Shown: positions 1-12,700, counted from the stretch's first letter. The stretch: DNA of 64,000 bases from Amoebophrya sp. A120 (GCA_905178155.1 CAJINV010000003.1:9245979-9309978), one strand, 5' to 3'. Program-made: numbers and translations. Notes: generated from the letters alone by a model not told the origin.

Positions 1-1503
1 CCGGGTAGGGCGCGCCGGGAGGGGGCTCGAGGGCGGCGTGGGCGCCCGGGACAATTCGAAATCACAGACACGCCATCGCCAGAATGCAAAAGCGACACAC
101 TACAGAGCAACGCACAAGGTGCGCTGCCATACGGTATCACACGGTCCAGCGCACCCTAGTGCTCCAGGGAACACGTGGGAAGTGCGCTTCTCTCCGCCCG
201 TCCTCGTGAGGAGCTGACTAATTAGGACGAGGCGTGTGCTGGTCCAAAAGCCCATTTTGTGCATTTTGTCGCGCCTCCTCCACCTAGTGGGTAGAGAGGG
301 GGGCTGATGAATGTTCGCGCTTTCTAAGTGCTATTCTTAGCATCTAGATGCGCTTGCGCATGACATTTAAAGCTTCGAAATACCGAAATCGAACCTACGT
401 ACAGGCAACGGTGGCTTTGCTCATGTACCAGCAACTACACATGCACCGTCAAAACTAAGCTGCTTTCATTGTCACGCAACATGGCGAATCATCCACAAAG
501 TCCTGCTGAGGCCTTGTTATTCATCTAGCCAAGATCATATCGCATACAGTCAAAAATTGATCCTGATGCTGCACGGGACAGATCTATCATGATGTCACCA
601 AAGCACGATGGAACCATATTACACAGGATCCTGGTCGTTGATCTTTGAGATTTGCGTGAAGTACTAACTACATCGCGACGTGGCAGGATCTAGTAGTGTG
701 CTGGCAGTAGTGCTTCATGGTGCTTCTATGGAGTCAGTATGTAGTACTAGCATTCGTAGTCTACTCGCAGGCTGAAAAAACGTCTCCCGCGATGTATTTG
801 CGTTGACGCTTGTGCTTCCTCCGCCAGGCAAAACAGAGTAGAAAGATGGACGACGGGGGAAGAGTGAGCCGAGGAGCAACCGAGAAGGTCAAACTACAGC
901 AGAGAACGATCCGCGCCTACCATCGCACCAACCTCATCAATACGACCCGAACTTTTTGCCAAAACCAGAAACGTGCCTGGTCCTACCAGCTACGGCTATG
1001 CATCATGGCTGCACAGCCGAGCCCTTCCCTTTTCCACTTCCTCATGCCCTCAATATATAATGCGCGAGCCACCTTGGAGTTAGATTATCGCAAGGGAAAC
1101 ATTAGCGCCCGCTGTTCATCTAACTGTTGCAATAAAACGCGCGATCGGTGTGTAGGTCCGCTTCTTCACGCTAAAAAACCGCATACCCAAAAAATGCCCG
1201 AACCTCACCTCGCGAGACCCTACAGAGAAGACACGAAGATAGAGAGGTCAGCGGGAAACCAGGACGGAGGTTAACGAGCACTACGTACATTGACTCACGT
1301 CATGCCGTCAAACGGGAGCCGCGGGCTTACATCTCTTTCGCGACCTCGAAAGCTACAAGCATCATAGCTGTCCTATGTATCTATAAAGCTATCAAATCCG
1401 AGGCATCTGCAACTTCCTTAGTGCGATGTTTTGGCGCAACCCTTACGGCGCCGCTGCAAAAATACCGACTCCAACGATTTGGGTGACAACAGATTGAAAA
1501 CTC
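1..1503. other. Left flank, no supported gene
   Basis: I see no conserved protein motif, RNA gene or repeat here. The longest open frame (plus strand, 810-1274, 154 codons) is basic and shows no domain, signal peptide or codon pattern that sets it apart from chance. The sequence runs directly into the foldback element at 1509. Confidence 0.5.
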
Positions 1504-1508
1504 CAGCC

Positions 1509-2560
1509 TATCCCAAAGAAAAAAGCCGGCAGGTCAGAAAAAAAATAATTAAATAATAATTGTTATTGTGAACAATAAAAGCAAAACGAAACAACAGAAA
1601 AAATTGCCGCCATACCATGCGGATTAGCTTCAGAGCAGATCAGCAATCCGCGCGAATCCAGGTGGGACTGTTATTGACAACAATAAAAGCAAAACAAAAC
1701 AACAAGAACAAATTGCCGCCATACCATGCGGATCAGCTTCAGGACAGATCAGCAATCCGCGCGAATCAGGGCGGGACGGTGATCGCCTGCGTTTTTTATT
1801 TTTGTGACGAATTTCGCCCATTCGCGCCATACCGTGCGGGCTGGGCTTCGTAGGGGGTTGCCGGCTTCGCCAATCCGCACGGCACGGCGCCCGCAGTCGG
1901 TTTTGCGGCTTTTTCCAGATTTTTTATGTTCGCGCCATAGCGCGCGGGCTGGCTTTCTGGCGAAGCTGCCGGCTTCGCGAATCCGCACGGCGCGGCGGTC
2001 CCAGTCAGCTTCTTAAATTTTGGCGCGTTTTTTTGTTTCGCGCCATACCGTGCGCGATGGGCTTCGTAAGGGATTGCCCGTTTCGCCAATCCGCATGGCA
2101 CGGCGTCCGCCGCCGGTTTCGCGACTTTTTGCAAATTTTCCCTATTCGCGCCATAGCGTGCGGGCCGGCTCTCTGGCGAAGCTGCCGGCTTCGCAAATCC
2201 GCACGGCACGGCGGCCGCGGTTAGTTTTGTGAATTTTGGCGATTTTTTTTCTTTCGCCATACCGTGCGGGCCGGGCTTCGTAAGGGGATGCCGGCTTCGC
2301 CAATCCGCACGGCACGGCGCCCGCGGTCGGTCTTGCGGCTTTTGGCGCGTTTTCATTGTTCGCGCCATACCGTGCGGGCTGGTTTTCTGGCGAAGCTGCC
2401 GGCTTCGCGAATCCGCACGGCGCGGCGGCCGCGATTAGTTTCGTCAGCTTTCGCGGGTTTTTTTCTTTCGCGCCATACCGTGCGGGCTGGCCTTCCTCAG
2501 AGGTTGCCGGCTTCGCCAATCCGCACGGCACGGCGCCCGTGGTCGTTGTAGCGACTTCAT
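1509..2560 (+). repeat. Left inverted arm of the foldback element, with ~107-bp subrepeats
   Basis: After an AT-rich tip (1509-1600) come two copies of a ~70-bp unit containing CCGCCATACCATGCGGAT. Then follow seven ~107-bp subrepeats starting near 1825, 1935, 2039, 2150, 2253, 2366 and 2469. Each contains a GCGCCATACCGTGCGGGCTGG-like core cut short here to its key feature, followed by GCCGGCTTCGC. Spacing alternates between about 104 and 111 bp, so the higher-order unit is a ~215-bp dimer. The arm is complementary to 6560-7553. Confidence 0.85.
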
Positions 2561-2617
2561 CCGCGGGCGACGTCGGCTATGATTCCCCAGAGGGCGCAGC
2601 GACTTTGCTGGGGTCTG

Positions 2618-5600
2618 CCAGTCTCCACGGATAGAGGGGGGGCCGCATTTTTGGCATTCCCAAGCGCTGAAGAACTTGGCGAGGCTTTGAAGTCTTGCCG
2701 CATCTGATTCCGGCGATCACGAATATTCGAGAAGATTCGAAAAGCTGGCAAAACCTTCGACAACTTCCAAACTCCTGCCTTCCCATTTTGAAGCGATTCC
2801 GAATATTCGAAAGCATCCGCCAAAAACTTCCAGAAGAGGGCGCAACTTATTTGGACTATGCCAGTCTCCCCAGATAGAGGCGGGGGCGCATTTTTGGCAT
2901 TCCCAAGCGTTGCAAAACTTGGCGAGGATTTGCCGGCTCGCCGCCTCTGATTCCGGCGATCGCGAATCTTCGAGAAGATTCGAAAAGCTGGCAAGCCCTT
3001 CCCTTCGACAACTTTCAAACTCCTGCCTTTCCCATTTTGAAGCGATTCCGAATATTCGAAAGCATCCGCCAAAAATTTCCAGAAGAGGACGCAATTTATT
3101 TGGACTATGCCAGTCTCCCCAGATAGAGGCGGGGGGCGCATTTTTGGCATTCCCAAGCTTTGCAAAACTTGGCGAGGATTTGCCGCCTCGCCGCCTCTGA
3201 TTCTGGCGATCACGAATATTCGAGAATATTCGAAAAGCTGGCAAAACCTTCGACAACTTTCAAACTCCTGCCTTCCCATTTTGAAGCGATTCCGAATATT
3301 CGAAAGCATCCGCCAAAAATTTCCAGAAGAGGACGCAATTTATTTGGACTATGCCAGTCTCCCCAGATAGAGGCGGGGGGCGCATTTTTGGCATTCCCAA
3401 GCGTTGCAAAACTTGGCGAGGATTTGCCGCCTCGCCGCCTCTGATTCTGGCGATCACGAATATTCGAGAATATTCGAAAAGCTGGCAAAACCTTCGACAA
3501 CTTTCAAACTCCTGCCTTCCCATTTTGAAGCGATTCCGAATATTCGAAAGCATCCGCCAAAAATTTCCAGAAGAGGACGTAATTTATTTGGACTATGCCA
3601 GTCTCCCCAGATAGAGGCGGGGGGCGCATTTTTGGCATTCCCAAGCGTTGCAAAACTTGGCGAGGATTTGCCGCCTCGCCGCCTCTGATTCTGGCGATCA
3701 CGAATATTCGAGAATATTCGAAAAGCTGGCAAAACCTTCGACAACTTTCAAACTCCTGCCTTCCCATTTTGAAGCGATTCCGAATATTCGAAAGCATCCG
3801 CCAAAAATTTCCAGAAGAGGACGTAATTTATTTGGACTATGCCAGTCTCCCCAGATAGAGGCGGGGGTCGCATTTTTGGCATTCCCAAGCGTTGCAAAAC
3901 TTGGCGAGGATTTGCCGTCTCGCCGCCTCTGATTCTGGCGATCACGAATATTCGAGAATATTCGAAAAGCTGGCAAAACCTTCGACAACTTTCAAACTCC
4001 TGCCTTCCCATTTTGAAGCGATTCCGAATATTCGAAAGCATCCGCCAAAAATTTCCAGAAGAGGACGTAATTTATTTGGACTATGCCAGTCTCCCCAGAT
4101 AGAGGCGGGGGTCGCATTTTTGGCATTCCCAAGCGTTGCAAAACTTGGCGAGGATTTGCCGTCTCGCCGCCTCTGATTCTGGCGATCACGAATATTCGAG
4201 AATATTCGAAAAGCTGGCAAAACCTTCGACAACTTTCAAACTCCTGCCTTCCCATTTTGAAGCGATTCCGAATATTCGAAAGCATCCGCCAAAAATTTCC
4301 AGAAGAGGACGTAATTTATTTGGACTATGCCAGTCTCCCCAGATAGAGGCGGGGGTCGCATTTTTGGCATTCCCAAGCGTTGCAAAACTTGGCGAGGATT
4401 TGCCGTCTCGCCGCCTCTGATTCTGGCGATCACGAATATTCGAGAATATTCGAAAAGCTGGCAAAACCTTCGACAACTTTCAAACTCCTGCCTTCCCATT
4501 TTGAAGCGATTCCGAATATTCGAAAGCATCCGCCAAAAATTTCCAGAAGAGGACGTAATTTATTTGGACTATGCCAGTCTCCCCAGATAGAGGCGGGGGT
4601 CGCATTTTTGGCATTCCCAAGCGTTGCAAAACTTGGCGAGGATTTGCCGCCTCGCCGCCTCTGATTCTGGCGATCACGAATATTCGAGAATATTCGAAAA
4701 GCTGGCAAAACCTTCGACAACTTTCAAACTCCTGCCTTCCCATTTTGAAGCGATTCCGAATATTCGAAAGCATCCGCCAAAAATTTCCAGAAGAGGACGT
4801 AATTTATTTGGACTATGCCAGTCTCCCCAGATAGAGGCGGGGGTCGCATTTTTGGCATTCCCAAGCGTTGCAAAACTTGGCGAGGATTTGCCGCCTCGCC
4901 GCCTCTGATTCTGGCGATCACGAATATTCGAGAATATTCGAAAAGCTGGCAAAACCTTCGACAACTTTCAAACTCCTGCCTTCCCATTTTGAAGCGATTC
5001 CGAATATTCGAAAGCATCCGCCAAAAATTTCCAGAAGAGGACGTAATTTATTTGGACTATGCCAGTCTCCCCAGATAGAGGCGGGGGTCGCATTTTTGGC
5101 ATTCCCAAGCGTTGCAAAACTTGGCGAGGATTTGCCGCCTCGCCGCCTCTGATTCTGGCGATCACGAATATTCGAGAATATTCGAAAAGCTGGCAAAACC
5201 TTCGACAACTTTCAAACTCCTGCCTTCCCATTTTGAAGCGATTCCGAATATTCGAAAGCATCCGCCAAAAATTTCCAGAAGAGGACGTAATTTATTTGGA
5301 CTATGCCAGTCTCCCCAGATAGAGGCGGGGGTCGCATTTTTGGCATTCCCAAGCGTTGCAAAACTTGGCGAGGATTTGCCGCCTCGCCGCCTCTGATTCT
5401 GGCGATCACGAATATTCGAGAATATTCGAAAAGCTGGCAAAACCTTCGACAACTTTCAAACTCCTGCCTTCCCATTTTGAAGCGATTCCGAATATTCGAA
5501 AGCATCCGCCAAAAATTTCCAGAAGAGGACGTAATTTATTTGGACTATGCCAGTCTCCCCAGATAGAGGCGGGGGTCGCATTTTTGGCATTCCCAAGCGT

Positions 5601-6445
5601 TGCAAAACTTGGCGAGGATTTGCCGCCTCGCCGCCTCTGATTCTGGCGATCACGAATATTCGAGAATATTCGAAAAGCTGGCAAAACCTTCGACAACTTT
5701 CAAACTCCTGCCTTCCCATTTTGAAGCGATTCCGAATATTCGAAAGCATCCGCCAAAAATTTCCAGAAGAGGACGTAATTTATTTGGACTATGCCAGTCT
5801 CCCCAGATAGAGGCGGGGGTCGCATTTTTGGCATTCCCAAGCGTTGCAAAACTTGGCGAGGATTTGCCGCCTCGCCGCCTCTGATTCTGGCGATCACGAA
5901 TATTCGAGAATATTCGAAAAGCTGGCAAAACCTTCGACAACTTTCAAACTCCTGCCTTCCCATTTTGAAGCGATTCCGAATATTCGAAAGCATCCGCCAA
6001 AAATTTCCAGAAGAGGACGTAATTTATTTGGACTATGCCAGTCTCCCCAGATAGAGGCGGGGGTCGCATTTTTGGCATTCCCAAGCGTTGCAAAACTTGG
6101 CGAGGATTTGCCGCCTCGCCGCCTCTGATTCTGGCGATCACGAATATTCGAGAATATTCGAAAAGCTGGCAAAACCTTCGACAACTTTCAAACTCCTGCC
6201 TTCCCATTTTGAAGCGATTCCGAATATTCGAAAGCATCCGCCAAAAATTTCCAGAAGCGGACGCAATTTATTTGGACTATGCCAGTCTCCCCAGATAGAG
6301 GCGGGGGTCGCATTTTTGGCATTCCCAAGCGTTTTGGGATAAAGCTTGGCGAGGATTTGCCGCCGCGCCGCCTCTGATTCCGGCGATCACGAATATTCGA
6401 GAATATTCGAAAAGCTGGCAAAACCTTCGACAGCTTTCAAACTCC
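2618..6445. repeat. 244-bp tandem repeat array (~16 units) inside the foldback element
   Basis: A unit containing CCAGTCTCCCCAGATAGAGG recurs exactly every 244 bp from ~3109 to ~6281 (13 intervals). Two more divergent units lie to the left (~2618 and ~2859) and a diverged partial unit closes the right end. Central units are nearly identical. They differ at a few shared positions, such as GGGGTCGC against GGGGGCGC and GCCGTCTCG against GCCGCCTCG, and neighbouring units share variants. That pattern fits unequal crossing-over with homogenised centre and diverged edges. Each unit carries several GAATATTC palindromes. Because 244 is not a multiple of 3, no reading frame can run through the array. 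Confidence 0.95.
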
Positions 6446-6559
6446 TGCGCGCCTTCCTATTTCGAACCGATTCGCAGCATTCGAATGCATGCGCGGACGA
6501 ACTCGGCCAAAACTTACAGAAGAAAACAGCAAACCCGCCAAAATTTACGCCGAGCCATA

Positions 6560-7553
6560 AACTCGCCAAGCGGCGCGGAGCGAAAGCAACAAACCCGCCA
6601 AAATTTACAAAACTAATTGCGGCCGCCGTGCCGTGCGGATTCGCGAAGCCGGCAGCTTCGCCAGAAAGCCCGCCCGCGCGATATGGTGCGAACGATGAAA
6701 ATTCGCGAAAAACCGCAAAACCGACTGCGGGCGCCGCGCCGTGCGGATTGGCGGCGCCGGCAGCGAACCTCTTACGAAGCCCAGCCCGCACGGTATGGCG
6801 CGAAAGCAAAAAAATCGCAACAAGTTACGTACAAAACTAATCGCTGCCGCCCTGCCATGCGGATTTGCGAAGCCGGCAGCTTCGCCAGAAAGCCAGCCCG
6901 CACGCTATGGCGCGAACATAAAAAATTTGCAAAAAGTCGCAAAGCCGATCGCGGGCGCCGCGCCGTGCGGATTGGCGAAGCCGGCAACCCCTTAGGAAGC
7001 CCAGCCCGCACGGTATGGCGCGAAAGAAAAAAACTCGCGAAAATTTAGAAAAACCAAATGCGGCCGCCGTGCCGTGCGGATTCGCGAAGCCGGCAGCTTC
7101 GCCAGCAAGCCAGCCCGCACGCTATGGCGCGAACATAGAAAATCTGGAAAAAGCCGCAAAACCGACTGCGGGCGCCGTGCCGTGCGGATTGGCGAAGCCG
7201 GCAACCCCCTACGAAGCCCAGCCCGCACGGTATGGCGCGAATGGGCGAAATTCGTCACAAAAATAAAAAACGCAGGCGATCACCGTCCCGCCCTGATTCG
7301 CGCGGATTGCTGATCTGTCCTGAAGCTGATCCGCATGGTATGGCGGCAATTTGTTCTTGTTGTTTTGTTTTGCTTTTATTGTTGACAATAACAGTCCCAC
7401 CTGGATTCGCGCGGATTGCTGATCTGCTCTGAAGCTAATCCGCATGGTATGGCGGCAATTTTTTTTGTTGTTTTGTTTTGCTTTTATTGTTGACAATAAC
7501 AATTATTATTTAATTATTTTTTTTCTGACCTGCCGGCTTTTTTCTTTGGGATA
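6560..7553 (-). repeat. Right inverted arm of the foldback element
   Basis: This is the reverse complement of the left arm. The same subrepeats appear inverted (cores near 6667, 6788, 6899, 7009, 7117 and 7226), followed by the inverted AT-rich tip ending GGGATA at 7553. The inner edge (6480-6600) is more diverged than the outer edge, as in the left arm. Confidence 0.85.
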
Positions 7554-7558
7554 CAGCC

Positions 7559-8668
7559 GCAGCATTACAAAGACAAGTCACGGAGGGAAAGAGAACAGCC
7601 TGACGGCACGCTGTCGCCGCGTACTGAGATCCTCAGTTAGACAAGGGGGGACCGACGTCGAAATATGTGCTGCGATTGTGCAGTGACACAGCATGTACAC
7701 ATCTGCACGCGTGAGGGGCACCCCGGAACGCACCGGTTGCGTTTTTATTGCGGCTAAAGTACTCACATTCCTCATTGCGGCCCGATTGGGGTTTTTCAGA
7801 GATAATTATTGTAGACTTTTTCGCTAAGCTGGCATTGCGACAAAGGGACGCAACAAAATTGAAAAACTGTGACTCGATTGCATTTTCAAGTGCAACGCTG
7901 GACTTTGATAAACCTCACGAATGAGTCGACGCACGGCCGCAGGCGCCAACAGTTGTTGGCCAACAATGTAAGTAGGCGCGACGCCGCTGGCATCCTGGAA
8001 CGCGGCCGCCCAGCTTAAGCACGCACGTTGTATGGTACTTCTGGCATAAGTCGACGTGACCACAACCAGCAACATTGCATTTCTGACGGTGTGCGTGAGG
8101 TCAAGTCGCCCGCGTGGCACGGGCTTCACTCGGGGACTCGAACATTCCTAGATCAAGACACAACATTTGATGGTAGTGATCAAAGAGCGACTAGACTTCA
8201 TTTTCAATGAGCTCGAACTCCGCTTCCGCATCCTCGGACCCGCCTGTGCTGTGATGCTGTGTATGCACTGCAAATATTTGTAATCAGGAGTGGAATACAG
8301 ACGCACAAGCTGAAGGTAAAACGCCCCAAGAAATCCCTATCTCCCCGGCAAGGAACTTTATGAAGTCCTAACCTACATCAAGTTCAAGTGCACTGTAGAA
8401 CTGCAAATACATCAAACTCAATGTAAGTACACAATCAGAACAAGTAGCAACGGCTCACCCTACACAGTGCACTTCAATTCGTGCGCCTTGTGCCAACAAT
8501 TCGAGTTACGCACTGAAGAATCAGTACTAGACTCGCTTTCGCGATGAAAATACGCTTGAAAATTGGCACTGCTGAGGCTGACGTTGGGCATGACTTGGAT
8601 CAAAAAGAGCACTCCTGCCTCTGGACAACCTGAGTGCTCTTCTTGTCGGGGTTCACATACCACGCTCA
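7559..8668. other. Right flank of the foldback element, no supported gene
   Basis: Several short frames of 60-100 codons occur on both strands, but none has a recognisable motif or clear exon signals. Joining the flanks of the foldback element across one CAGCC copy would give the presumed empty site. Confidence 0.45.
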
Positions 8669-9746
8669 TCAACCAGCATCTACGCTGTTCCCGTTCCTGA
8701 CCCGGCCCTGTACAATATTTAGATACGGACTCACCTGTCCGAGCATTTCCCAATCGCGCGGACTGTGGGGGCTAGCCGGCACGGAGTCGCCCTGCGGGAA
8801 AAGCGGCGGCGTCCGTTGCAAAGCATCAGTGGGCCGGCCAACATCCAACACAGGTTGCAGCGGCTGGCTTGACGGATTCCCCGCGCCCGTCTGTGCGTGT
8901 GCCGCTCCTGCTCCTTGACGTGGCGGCTTCTGGCCCTCTGGACAAGAAGAGCACTGTGTCGCATCTTCCGATCCGAGTTGTGACTTGGGCTGACGGCACT
9001 CCTGCTCGTCCGACGTAAAAATACTAAGCGTAGTACTGGGCAGGGCGGCGCTGCCGTTCGCCGTCTCCTCCCTCGTCTCTCTCCCGCCTTGCCGCTCCAC
9101 TACAGGCAGGAAGACGCGCGTAGAAGATACGGCACGATCATCACCTTTGCGCGTTGCTGCAGCTGCTCCACTCCCTTTACCAAAATCCGTGACGCGCGGC
9201 GACGACATCAAAGAAGCCCCGGCTTGCTGAACCTGCTCCCATTCTTGCAGGCTTGACTTACAGCTTCGACGCCCAGACGTTTCGGACGCCTGGAATACCT
9301 CGCCAAGAAGAGCTTCGAAAACTTCAAAACGCAAGGCGTGGGCAAGAAGCAAATCCTGAGCCGTAGGCGAGAAGCATCAAATCGCAGCGGAAATACCATG
9401 GGAAGTAAGGCCTCTCAGGGCTTTTAGGCAGTAGCGCTTCACACGCCCAGTGCCGAGGCCGCAATTGGCGCACCAAAGTACGCCAGAGCTCAGTAGTCGC
9501 AGCACAAATCGAGCAACGAAACAGGCAAGGCATTGCCGCCGGGAGAGCGAGCACATACAAGCGCGCCCGCCCGTGCCGGTATGTGCTGCTTTCCCTGCAG
9601 CTGTCGGCACGCTCTTTTCTCGGCAGCGGCAAACAAGATCTTCTCGCGGCCGTAGGCGCCCAGGCCTCCTCGCGAGCCGAGAGGCTGTTGCCGTTCTTTT
9701 TGGCGTCTCTAAACAAACTTTTTGGTGAAATCTTGTTCTTTAGCAA
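8669..9746 (-). CDS. Possible exons of an unrecognised minus-strand gene
   Basis: Two overlapping minus-strand frames (9324-9746 and 8669-9352) are longer than expected by chance. The second is rich in Ser, Gly, Gln and Glu, as expected of a disordered region, and the first is Cys- and Arg-rich. The upstream one starts only 22 bp past the stop codon of the synaptojanin-like gene, so this could be its 3' untranslated region or a separate downstream gene. No domain is recognisable and the splice structure cannot be resolved. I assign no function. Confidence 0.25.
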
Positions 9747-9767
9747 GATAGCATAGCGTTGTTCTTT

Positions 9768-12700
9768 TTATGCATAATATGCATTAGCATAAGCGAGCGA
9801 CGCGACTTGACTAAATGAGAGGTCTTCTGTAGACTGTTTGAGGTATTCCACGGCCCCATGAACGCCCGGCATCGGAGGAGTACCTGACAGCTCTCCATTA
9901 TCCAGAAAAAAAAGTGTGTAAGTGTAACTTTCTTTGAGGAACAGCATCACAAATTTGCTTTGTCATGCGTGGCTTGTAAGGCAAAACACACCTGAAAAGA
10001 GAGCTTCGTGGCTGTCTGGCATGACAGGTGTAACTCTGTTGCATGTTCTGCAACACAAATTTACACTTACACAGTTTTTTTCTTGCATATCCATGCTCTT
10101 CCCGGTCATGGAATTCGAGTAGTACTCCTTCGAGGTATATCAACTGCAAATATGTCTGGGTCTGGAAGGATGCGAACTTGTGATGCGTGTTGCGGATCAT
10201 GCAAAAATTTGTGTTGCATGACTTGCAAAAGGTCCCCATTTCTAGCCATTTTTTCATTTCATTTCATTCAGAAGGGCGCTTCTCATGCATCGCATCGCAT
10301 CGTATCGCATCGTAGTGACCTTTGACTCCTGTCAGGGTGGCGTTGGAACAGCTTTAGCCCCTGCCAATACCTGGGCGTTAGAACAGATTTCGCCTCTGCC
10401 AATACCCCTCACCATCATCATCATTGAGACGGACCCCCTGTGGTCGTCCTCACGGCGTCGTCTTGGCCCTAGGCTGTTTCGGACAGATGTTGGTTGTGTC
10501 CGGCGTGAGGACGGCTCTGCATGGGCCTCATGCAGAGAAGGCATTTCTCATGCAGAATAGGCTTCACCAAGGGGCTGCAGGACCTGTGAGGACGCTAGGC
10601 CCTGCATTCCAGACCTGGCAGAGCTTGGAAAAACGGCATGACAAATCTCGGAATTTTCCAGACCCAGACATATTTGCATTTCATAAGGTAGTCGAGGACC
10701 ACGGGGCGGTGATCGCTTCCCGTGCAATTGAAATACGCGGTGTACCCCAAAAAGGCCTTCTCCGCGTGGCGACTGCTCAAGTAGGCGCCGCTGGACGCCA
10801 CCTCGTGCCTGGCCAAAGCTGCGGCGTGCGAGTCGTGCTGGCCTGTCAGATGATGACTGTGTCCGCCTCCACCGCCGGGAACTACTGACGTCCTGGAGCT
10901 GCTGGAGGTCGCCGCACAACTTTCAACATCGCTAGAATCCGTTTCGCCCGAAGTGGATGTTGACTGCGGCTGGTCATTGCAGCCTACATTCGCCCCCAAG
11001 GATTGCGCCCTTTTTAACGGAAGCACTTTGATGTCATCTCCTGTCGCGAATCTCGTGGCTACGGAGGGTGAAAGGGCTTCCGCAGATTGAGACGGCACCA
11101 GAGACGAAAAGGATGACAGGGGCAATGCCCCTGTGCCTTGTTGATTCAGCGGACGTCTTCGCAAAACAACGTCTGCCCCATCCTCGTGCAAATGCCGGTG
11201 CGCCGGAACTTTCAGACCGCGCCCGGCAAACAAAATCCGATCACACCAGGCCGGTTGGCGCGACACATCGTAGTGGTACTCTTCTCTGTGAAGCCGGTAA
11301 GTCGGAGGAAACGCGATCGGCATCTCGCGAAGCGCAAGATAGTTCTTGTTCATTCGTGTGGCTACATCTACTCCTGGCGTTTTTCCCAGCTCGCCGGTGT
11401 GCTCTTGCAGACTCAACATGGATGCTGCAGAGATAAGGAAGTCCATATTCAAAGCACGCAACTATAAAAGGTAAAACTCGTCACGTTACTAGATGAAACA
11501 TAGAATAGTCAGGGTACGCAAATTACTCGCGGAAACGACGAGAGTTGTATCAAGGTACGAGGTAGATTTACGCTTACCTTTCTCGTTGAGGTACTGATCA
11601 AACCTGCACAGGTCCCGCCAATGCTTGTAAACGTGGTCGGAATGCCGCGCGGTCGCGCGAAATGGGTCCAACTCTGCGTCGGTGAAGGCAGTGGGGTCAT
11701 AAACATCACTGAGCTGCTCGAACTTAACGCCACCTGCGCTCCCGGTTGATGGGCCCGCAACCGCACTCGAACCACTTCCACGACCCGCGGGCCCAACGAC
11801 CCCAGCCTTCGGAGCTGGCGAAGCACCGCAACCGCTGCTACTTGTGTCAATCCGCGTTTTTAGGAGACGAAAGTTAAAGTCACCAGCACAGATCACAATG
11901 TCATAATTGAAGCGGCTCTTGTCGCTATTCCAGATCCGTCCAGACTGGAGGATGTTTGTCAGTTGCGCGTACCGCCGCGAGGCGTTTGTAATACCGCTCT
12001 CCAGGTGGACGTTGGCGAAGCACAGAGTCGTATCCAAAAGCTGGTATTACAATGAAAAATGCCCCCTCCCCATATCAAAACGGAAATCTGTGATGCAGAT
12101 TTGTGGTCACAAATCAGGTTTGTGATGCTAGAAGGCAAAAGATGCGGACTGTAGTGCTGTCTAGCGTGGGAAAGCCTTGCAGCTCCAGGATGACAGTAGG
12201 CAACTGGAAGTGGGAAACAGCATGACAGATTACCTGCAATTTAGGCCGCAGCTTCGTCTCTTGGCCTTCTATTTGTGTACTCAAATACAGCATCACAAAT
12301 TCGCGCATCTTCCGTTTCCGATATGGGGTGGGGGCTTTTTTCACTTTGATAGCTGGAAGTTCAGCACCACCGCGCCCTTGTTTCCAGCCATGCCGCCCAT
12401 GCCCTCCGGAATATCGCAGCTGCCAATGCGGGAAATCATAGGAGCGAGGTGGTCTGCCACAAACACAACCGAATACTGTCCGATCATCCCGCAACCCTTC
12501 ACTTTCGAGTAGCTCACGTGAGAAAATAGCTTCTCCGACGTAGTGCTGGTCCCACCTCTGAGATTGAGACTCGCACCAGCAGGCTGCTTCGTGGGTGGGT
12601 TGGGAAGATGAACCCCGCTCCTACTAGCCTCCGCAGTCGACTCAGGGCGACCGCTCGCTCGTGGCGGAAGGCTCAGGTCGTAAGAACGAGGTTCGCCAAG

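Larger units (their letters stand above)
1509..7553. mobile_element. ~6-kb foldback element with long inverted arms and a 5-bp target duplication
   Basis: The left end reads TATCCCAAAGAAAAAAGCCG and the right end is its reverse complement, ending CTTTGGGATA at 7553. The outermost ~60 bp match at every base I compared, with the first difference a little further in (tgaac against tcaac). The inverted arms continue inward for about 1 kb (1509-~2560 and ~6560-7553). The pentamer CAGCC lies directly outside both ends (1504-1508 and 7554-7558) and looks like a target-site duplication. The arms hold ~107-bp subrepeats and the centre is a 244-bp satellite. Long inverted arms built of subrepeats are the hallmark of foldback (FB-like) DNA transposons. 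I find no transposase frame, so the element appears non-autonomous. Open frames of up to 190 codons in the arms occur on both strands and follow the repeat, so I do not call them genes. Confidence 0.85.

Noticed and set aside
1617-2634. Open frames of up to 190 codons in the foldback arms
   Set aside because: Both strands and several frames are open at once in GC-rich subrepeats; the same frames reappear inverted in the right arm. No protein motif.
2557-6421. Dozens of overlapping open frames of 84-250 codons on both strands
   Set aside because: They repeat with the 244-bp satellite, appear on both strands at the same places, and cannot continue because 244 is not divisible by 3.
2618-6445. 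CRISPR-like array
   Set aside because: The unit is 244 bp with no unique spacers; this is a tandem satellite in a eukaryotic genome.
10595-10685. Residues after DYLMK in the open frame (CKYVWVWKIPRF...) as part of the phosphatase
   Set aside because: The same CKYVWVWK peptide appears at other introners because it is the translation of the family A inverted repeat, not coding sequence.
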